From contig CAMCQG010000007.1 of assembly GCA_945876965.1 (NCBI GenBank), positions 1 to 46,349 on the forward strand: a DNA stretch of 46,349 nt, written 5' to 3'. Source of the stretch: Rickettsia typhi (GTDB taxonomy: Bacteria > Pseudomonadota > Alphaproteobacteria > Rickettsiales > Deianiraeaceae). The notes under the pieces are model-generated. The model was not told the origin of the DNA. It saw nothing but the letters and a program-made list of their open reading frames with translations, and made no database searches. Positions within the stretch are counted from its first letter, which is position 1; each line of letters starts with the position of its first letter. The position numbers were made by a program, and so were the translations under genes. Positions 41,320-46,349 of the stretch are shown here, piece by piece.

Positions 41320-41356
41320 GACATCCAGTACCTGTGTTAAATAGATACTGGATGTC
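41320..41356. terminator. Strong hairpin between convergent genes
   Basis: An 11-bp perfect stem, GACATCCAGTA and TACTGGATGTC, surrounds a 15-base loop. It lies between the 96-residue gene (+) and the gene at 41366 (-), so it can end transcription from both sides. The T tract on the plus side (TTCTTATT) is moderate. Confidence 0.75.
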
Positions 41357-41365
41357 TTCTTATTC

Positions 41366-42043
41366 TCACTCAAACTTAAACGATGGATGATAATCAATAG
41401 CAAATTTACGCTTAAACTTTGGCTTAAAAAACAAGCTAACTCTAGTGCTGTTTAAATTATACTTATTCATTTCTTCTATTGTAATAATTTCTCGTTTGGT
41501 TTTATAAAGCTCGTTACCAAATTCTCTTTCAAGATAATAATAATTATCCTGACCATGTATAAACGATGATTCTTTTTTAAAGTTTGTTTCATGTGTTTTA
41601 TGTTCATCGTCATATAAAAAATAACCTTCTGTATAAACAGTAAAGCCTTTTCTCAAATAAGCGGTTAAAAACCCAAGGTATTTACCAACTTTCTTTTCTG
41701 CATCATAATGGCATATGTGAATAAAATCTGTAGATAAAAGCTCGGTATCTTTTATAACTTTGTATTTATACTTTGTAGAATATATTGTATCAAGACTATC
41801 AAGGGTAATAGGAAGATGCTTTCCCTTTGCAATTTCTTTAAAATACAATTCCATTTGTTTGTGGTAATCGTCTCTTTCATCGGAGTTTTTAATGTGAGTA
41901 CTGCTAACGCTTATCGTTTCATCCCGATGATGAGTAACGTATATTATGCATAAATATTCTTCTATTCCATCTTGAAACCTTTCGTAGATTTCGTATTTGT
42001 CTACGTATAGAGGATGGGGTTTGTTTGCTAAATTGATTGACAT
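41366..42043 (-). CDS. Hypothetical cytosolic protein
   Basis: I do not recognise this protein of about 225 residues. It is soluble, with mixed alpha/beta composition, and has a strand-rich middle (FIHICHYDAEKKVGKYLGFL, then LRKGFTVYTEGYFLYDDEH). The end is basic and aromatic (KPKFKRKFAIDYHPSFKFE). It has no signal or membrane segment. Of two possible starts, the ATG at 42043 (MSINLANKPHPLY) is preferred; a TTG at 42055 would add four residues. It is convergent with the small helical gene and divergent from recQ. Confidence 0.55.
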   Translation of the reverse strand: MSINLANKPHPLYVDKYEIYERFQDGIEEYLCIIYVTHHRDETISVSSTHIKNSDERDDYHKQMELYFKEIAKGKHLPITLDSLDTIYSTKYKYKVIKDTELLSTDFIHICHYDAEKKVGKYLGFLTAYLRKGFTVYTEGYFLYDDEHKTHETNFKKESSFIHGQDNYYYLEREFGNELYKTKREIITIEEMNKYNLNSTRVSLFFKPKFKRKFAIDYHPSFKFE

Positions 42044-42238
42044 AGTGGTAAACAATAAATTAAATACAGTTAAACTAAAAAAGCTAAAAATACACTAAAA
42101 ACAAGGTTATTTATTAGCTATTACATTTATTATTTATCACTTGATATTTTAGAAGACAAAATAGTTAATAATAAAAACGGTAGCTGGCTATGATATAGGA
42201 TTACTACTCTTATTTTTACTATTTGATAACTATTAACA

Positions 42239-44248
42239 ATGTCAACACCACACGAAGTTCTAAAATCAACATTCGGTTTTGACAACTTTCGTGGGCAGCA
42301 AGAAAATATAATAAATCATATAATTTCAGGAAATAATGCGTTAGTTTTAATGCCTACAGGAGCAGGCAAATCTTTGTGTTATCAAGTTCCGGCATTGTGT
42401 ATGAATGGGCTTTGCATTGTTATATCTCCACTTATTGCACTAATGCAAGACCAAGTAAATAGCTTAAAACAATGTGGGGTTAAAGCAGAAAGTCTAAATT
42501 CTTCAATGGAATATAAAGATATTTTGCAAACGCAAGATATGATAAGAAACGGTACACTTGATTTACTTTACATAGCCCCTGAAAGACTAATGCAGGAAGA
42601 GTTTTTAAACCTATTATCAAACATTAAAATTTCACTATTTGCCATAGACGAAGCACATTGTATTTCTGGTTGGGGTCATGATTTTAGACCAGAGTATTTA
42701 TTGCTTGGAAAGTTAGCTGAACTTTTTCCTTTAGCACCTAGAATCGCATTAACAGCAACAGCAGACGTACCAACAAGAAATGAGATTTTAGAAAAACTCT
42801 ATTTAGAAAACAGCCAAGTATTTATTTCAAGTTTTGATAGACCGAATATTTGTTATAATATAACACCTAAAGAAAACTCTAACACCCAGTTACTTCATTT
42901 CTTAAAACAACACCAAGACGAAGCAGGTATAATTTATTGCATGTCAAGAAACAAGGTAGAAAAAACAACAGAGTTTTTATTGTCAAAAGGTTTTACAGCC
43001 CTACCATACCACGCAGGTTTAGATAAATCTATAAGATCAAAAAATCAAGACACATTCCTAAAAACCGACTCATCCATAATGGTAGCCACAATAGCCTTTG
43101 GAATGGGAATTGATAAACCAGACGTACGTTTCGTGATTCATTTGGATATGCCTAAATCAATTGAAAGTTATTATCAAGAAACAGGCAGAGCAGGAAGAGA
43201 TGGTCTACCCTCAGAAGTATTAATGCTTTATGGTTTACAAGATGTAGCACTACTCTGGAGCTTAGTAAAAAATTCAGAAGCCGAAGACAAACGCAAAAGG
43301 TTAGAAAGCAGAAAAGTATCAGCTCTATTAGGTTTTTGCGAAACAACTAATTGTAGAAGAAAGGTTTTGCTGGAATATTTTGGTGAGAAGATAGTTGCCC
43401 AGGAGGATGATATTGTTGGCAACAGTAATAGCGGTAATAATACTGATAACGATAAAGATAAAAATGAAGCTCAGAGCGATACTAATAATAATCATACCCA
43501 AAATCATTACAGCTGTAACAACTGTGATAACTGCCTAACTCCAACCAATACTTTCGATGGAACAATATTAGCTCAAAAAGCAATATCTGCAGTTTACAGA
43601 ACAGGACAAAGATTCGGTGCAGGACATGTTATTGATAACCTTATCGGTAAAACCACAGATAAAATGAAGCAATTTAACCACCATAATCTAACAACATTCG
43701 GAATAGGCAAAGAGCTAACCGAAAAACAATGGAGATCAGTTTTTAGACAACTAGTTTCAATGGGATTGTTAATCGTGGATATGGAACACCACGGCGGAAT
43801 TAAACTAAGTGATAATTATAAAACAGCAATAAAATCAACTATTTACCTAAGGCATGACCCAGAGGAAAAAGAAGACAATAAGTCACAGACTGTATTGAAA
43901 TCAAATAAGCTAAGCAAATCAGAAACAATAGATAATTCAGATATATCAAAAACAGATAAAACAAAATCCTCTAAAAAACCCCAAGAAACCACCCCAATAA
44001 AATTCTCTCTAGAAACCCCAGCAGAACAAATGCTATTTAATAACTTAAAAGCAAAGCGTCTAGAATTGGCAAAAAAACACAACCTACCACCTTATGTTAT
44101 ATTCCACGATACTACTCTAATCGAAATGGCAAAGAAAAAACCTAAAACTTTAACAGACCTTTTAACTATCTCTGGCGTTGGTAATGCTAAGTTGGAAAGA
44201 TATGGCGATGAGTTTTTAAGTATTTTGTGTGATGAGAATAACAATTAA
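42239..44248 (+). CDS. recQ: ATP-dependent DNA helicase RecQ
   Basis: RecQ is a 3'-5' DNA helicase acting in recombination and fork repair. The 669-residue protein has FGFDNFRGQQENII (Q motif), the Walker A LMPTGAGKSLCYQ, the DEAH box AIDEAHCISGWGHDFRPEY, TATADVPTR, and VATIAFGMGIDKPDVRFVIH with YQETGRAGRDG. The zinc region has ETTNCRRKVLLEYFGE and CNNCDNCL. A winged helix follows, and the C-terminal HRDC domain covers about residues 590-665 (LAKKHNLPPYVIFHDTTL). An Asn/Asp-rich insert of about 35 residues splits the zinc cysteines (GNSNSGNNTDNDKDKNE). The exact order of domains is normal, so it should be active. It has a TTGATA/GTTAAT candidate promoter at 42141-42169. Confidence 0.96.
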   Translation: MSTPHEVLKSTFGFDNFRGQQENIINHIISGNNALVLMPTGAGKSLCYQVPALCMNGLCIVISPLIALMQDQVNSLKQCGVKAESLNSSMEYKDILQTQDMIRNGTLDLLYIAPERLMQEEFLNLLSNIKISLFAIDEAHCISGWGHDFRPEYLLLGKLAELFPLAPRIALTATADVPTRNEILEKLYLENSQVFISSFDRPNICYNITPKENSNTQLLHFLKQHQDEAGIIYCMSRNKVEKTTEFLLSKGFTALPYHAGLDKSIRSKNQDTFLKTDSSIMVATIAFGMGIDKPDVRFVIHLDMPKSIESYYQETGRAGRDGLPSEVLMLYGLQDVALLWSLVKNSEAEDKRKRLESRKVSALLGFCETTNCRRKVLLEYFGEKIVAQEDDIVGNSNSGNNTDNDKDKNEAQSDTNNNHTQNHYSCNNCDNCLTPTNTFDGTILAQKAISAVYRTGQRFGAGHVIDNLIGKTTDKMKQFNHHNLTTFGIGKELTEKQWRSVFRQLVSMGLLIVDMEHHGGIKLSDNYKTAIKSTIYLRHDPEEKEDNKSQTVLKSNKLSKSETIDNSDISKTDKTKSSKKPQETTPIKFSLETPAEQMLFNNLKAKRLELAKKHNLPPYVIFHDTTLIEMAKKKPKTLTDLLTISGVGNAKLERYGDEFLSILCDENNN

Positions 44249-44300
44249 TATGCTACTAAAATATAATTTTTAGAGATCAAGACTAACAAGTGACATTTTT

Positions 44301-44729
44301 TTATTGAGTTTTTTGTTTTGTATTATATTCATCAATTTGTTTTAAAAAATTATCATCATTCTGACAAGGGTTTGGATATTCTGCGAATATTTCTTCTGCG
44401 GTTTTGAAGTCTTCTGGTAATGGTTTGTTTTCCGCTTTAGCTTTAGCTATTATTTGTTGGTCTAGCTTTTGCCAAGAGGTTTGATATGCGGACACTATAT
44501 TCTGACAGAACCAATCATTACGGTTTAAATACAGTTTGTGATTATAGTTTTCGTTTAATCTATCTATGCATTTTTTCCTACTATATACTCTCAAAAAATT
44601 TATCCACGATATCTCTGTTTTGCAATTGTCTTTTTCTATCAATATATCTAACTTTGGATGGCTTCTGTCAAAAATAAACATACATCCATTTAAAAACAAA
44701 GTTAACATAATTATTACAAACTTATTCAT
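44301..44729 (-). CDS. Predicted lipoprotein downstream of the haemagglutinin-like gene
   Basis: The 142-residue product starts MNKFVIIMLTLFLNGC, a lipobox signal with Cys16. The mature part has several further cysteines (DNCKTEIS, RKKCIDRLN, DWFCQNI, NPCQNDD), which could form two disulphides, and a Glu/Lys-rich C-terminal region. I do not recognise a family. It follows the haemagglutinin/CdiA-like gene by 12 bases on the same strand, the position normally taken by a CdiI immunity protein. The lipoprotein signal makes an envelope-located protective or accessory role conceivable, but there is no direct evidence. Confidence 0.6.
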   Translation of the reverse strand: MNKFVIIMLTLFLNGCMFIFDRSHPKLDILIEKDNCKTEISWINFLRVYSRKKCIDRLNENYNHKLYLNRNDWFCQNIVSAYQTSWQKLDQQIIAKAKAENKPLPEDFKTAEEIFAEYPNPCQNDDNFLKQIDEYNTKQKTQ

Positions 44730-44741
44730 ATATTTATTAGC

Positions 44742-46349
44742 TTAATTGTTTGGATTTTTAACTAATTCATCAGGACTTGGTACTGCAGACTCTATTGCTG
44801 TTCTTGTTGTAAACCCAACACCTGGATAGAGACCGCCTATATTAAGATAGCTATGTTTTATAAAATTATCAGCTGAACTTAAATATTCTAATACCGGGGT
44901 TTTTGATATACCATTTAATAGTGGACCAACCCCAGCCTCAGTAACCCCAGCGGTAACGCCAATTATCACAGCAGTGGTCATTAATCCACCCCAGTTTGGA
45001 TCAACTGCTTCGTGTTTTTCTTGATATAAAGCTGATTCGTTGGTTTGAGCTGTTTGGTTAAGGTTTGCAGAAGAAATACTTGTTGAAGAATCGATGTTTG
45101 CATTATGTGTTGTATTTACATTCCCTCCAAACAATAAACTACCCCCATTACTTGCATTATACTCTGCAATTGTTTCATTTCTGCTTCCAGATTGCATAGC
45201 AGTAGTTGCTGCTACTCCACCGTTTCTTGCATCTATTGCAGCCTCAATTCCTGCTCCGATTAATATACCAGCCCCTGCAACTGCGCCACCCATTACGGCA
45301 CCTTCAATTGTTGCACTTGCTATAACAATACTGGCCATTGCAGCCATTTCTGTACCAACAGTTAATGAAGCAATAGCAAATGCACCAACACCTCCTGTTA
45401 GCGCACCGATTACCACAGCAGCAAGAAGTTCGGCTATTAAAGCACCAATATTCATTGAAGTTAATTCGTGATGAGAATATGAATAATAAGAATCTTGTAG
45501 TGATTGCATATTAACATTACCGTTTAGGTTTAAATTACCTTCGCCTGTTAAAATAGCAGATAGAAGGTTAATATTACCATTACCACCATTAGCATTAATA
45601 TCAATATTATTTGACGAAAGAAGTGGTGATACCGTTGTTGCAGATTTCAACACCTCTTCATTTGATGTAGTCCCTGCAAAAGATGATGCATTGAAAGAAT
45701 AACTATTTGAAGTTTGGTTTTGTGATGCTAAAATATTAACATCTTTAGCTGAATTTATTGTTATTGAGCCGGTATTTGCGTTTTGCTGTAATTGTTGAGA
45801 TATTTGAGTATTGGAAGTGTTTAAAGAATCAATCTGATTCTGAATATCTTGTGTTTGAGATTGAGTATTATCTGAATTTGTTTGCTGAATTTTAAGCTGA
45901 GCAAGTTTTTCATTGTTTTGTTGTTTTTGGATTAAAAGAGAGGTTGAGTCTATGCTGCCTGTTTCAATTACATTAGCAACTGTTTGACTATTGTAATCGC
46001 TTATATTTCCACTGCTACTACTACCATCACCTTTTAATGCTCTTTGGTATTGCGAGGTTGAAGAATTTTGGGTTAGGTTAACGCTTCCTGCTGTTGATGT
46101 TAGCGTGATATTTTTTAATGCTTGGATGTATGCAGACTGGATATTAAGATCATTGGTTGAAGTAATATCTATGTTTCCATTGCCTGCTGTTAATTTACTA
46201 ACGTTTTGTATTTGGTTATTTTGGTCAGCTGAATTTGTAATTAAAACAGAGTTGGCGTTGATGTTTATGTCTCCTTGATTAGAATTCATTACTCCGCCGG
46301 TATTTGTAAAGTTGCCTTGGGAGATAATATTGGCCAGGTTATTTGAACT
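44742..46349 (-). CDS. Filamentous haemagglutinin/CdiA-like protein, C-terminal part (cut by window end)
   Basis: The frame is open from the stop at 44742 to base 46349 (535 codons), so the N-terminus lies outside. Short beta-helix repeats (SNNLANIISQGNFTNTGGV, NGNIDITSTNDLNIQSAYI, ITINSAKDVNILASQ) mark a filamentous haemagglutinin-like fold. After a Gln/Ser/Asn-rich segment a hydrophobic Gly/Ala-rich region follows, about residues 290-370 of the visible part (LIAELLAAVVIGALTGGVGA and GAVMGGAVAGAGILIGAGIE). The end (PVLEYLSSADNFIKHSYLNI ... GFTTRTAIESAVPSPDEL) has no toxin motif I recognise, and no VENN marker is seen. It may be an adhesin, or a CdiA with an unknown C-terminal domain. A lipoprotein gene follows 12 bases later. 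Confidence 0.75.
   Translation of the reverse strand, partial: SSNNLANIISQGNFTNTGGVMNSNQGDININANSVLITNSADQNNQIQNVSKLTAGNGNIDITSTNDLNIQSAYIQALKNITLTSTAGSVNLTQNSSTSQYQRALKGDGSSSSGNISDYNSQTVANVIETGSIDSTSLLIQKQQNNEKLAQLKIQQTNSDNTQSQTQDIQNQIDSLNTSNTQISQQLQQNANTGSITINSAKDVNILASQNQTSNSYSFNASSFAGTTSNEEVLKSATTVSPLLSSNNIDINANGGNGNINLLSAILTGEGNLNLNGNVNMQSLQDSYYSYSHHELTSMNIGALIAELLAAVVIGALTGGVGAFAIASLTVGTEMAAMASIVIASATIEGAVMGGAVAGAGILIGAGIEAAIDARNGGVAATTAMQSGSRNETIAEYNASNGGSLLFGGNVNTTHNANIDSSTSISSANLNQTAQTNESALYQEKHEAVDPNWGGLMTTAVIIGVTAGVTEAGVGPLLNGISKTPVLEYLSSADNFIKHSYLNIGGLYPGVGFTTRTAIESAVPSPDELVKNPNN

Noticed and set aside
45094..45471. 125-codon plus-strand frame rich in Ala/Pro/Ile inside the haemagglutinin-like gene
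   Set aside because: It is the complement of the Gly/Ala/Val-rich hydrophobic block; such blocks produce open shadows.

Overview
The window is a very AT-rich stretch (roughly 30% GC by eye, not computed) of an alphaproteobacterial chromosome. A PopZ-type protein (DUF2497), an orphan GTA-gp14-type NlpC/P60 peptidase, an NDUFS4-type complex I protein and a DUF2628 protein all point to Alphaproteobacteria. The base composition, scattered single biosynthetic genes, short operons and tight gene packing suggest a reduced, host-associated lineage such as Rickettsiales or Holosporales. Because LPS, peptidoglycan, shikimate, isoprenoid and arginine genes coexist with pilin-like and haemagglutinin-like genes, an extracellular or less reduced rickettsial lineage is possible; this is inference only.

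Region 1 (1-31.7 kb) is mostly core genome. Leftward cluster: outer-membrane protein, tpiA, zapE, second outer-membrane protein, murF (cut by the window start). Then dxs (+) converges on rlmE (-). Next come a small internally duplicated protein, a 1977-residue exported cysteine-rich protein and the NlpC/P60 peptidase, which overlaps nuoE tail to tail. nuoE is co-oriented with a GT39-like membrane glycosyltransferase. A rightward cluster follows: popZ-like, lipoprotein, mreC, GT9, then rpsP, pal, aroA, bioA, and DUF2628, NDUFS4-like, rluB-like. A pilin-like gene with two frame breaks at G tracts and 25-bp flanking direct repeats sits between rluB and argB. After argB come an unknown membrane protein, lpxC, a lipoprotein, rfbG-like and another outer-membrane protein.

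Region 2 (31.7-36.6 kb) is a decayed mobile zone. It holds three remnants of serine-recombinase C-termini, two of which share a 67-bp block with 3 mismatches, and a broken mazEF pair. Between the first two remnants lie two intact cargo-like genes: a DUF1624-type membrane acyltransferase and a lipoprotein resembling nicotianamine/staphylopine synthases.

Region 3 (36.6-46.3 kb) is accessory. It has a DUF5677-like protein divergent from a PD-(D/E)XK-type nuclease; a possible DNA-modification-sensing cassette (GIY-YIG/T5orf172 plus RAMA-like protein, separate DUF4357 protein, small helical protein) ending at a strong hairpin; an unknown protein; a RecQ helicase; and the C-terminal part of a filamentous-haemagglutinin/CdiA-like protein followed by a small lipoprotein.

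The best candidates for something new are the GIY-YIG/RAMA/DUF4357 cassette, the lipoprotein-anchored nicotianamine-synthase-like enzyme, the twice-interrupted pilin with G tracts, the popZ minisatellite, and the giant cysteine-rich protein with its peptidase neighbour. No tRNA, rRNA or CRISPR array was recognised.
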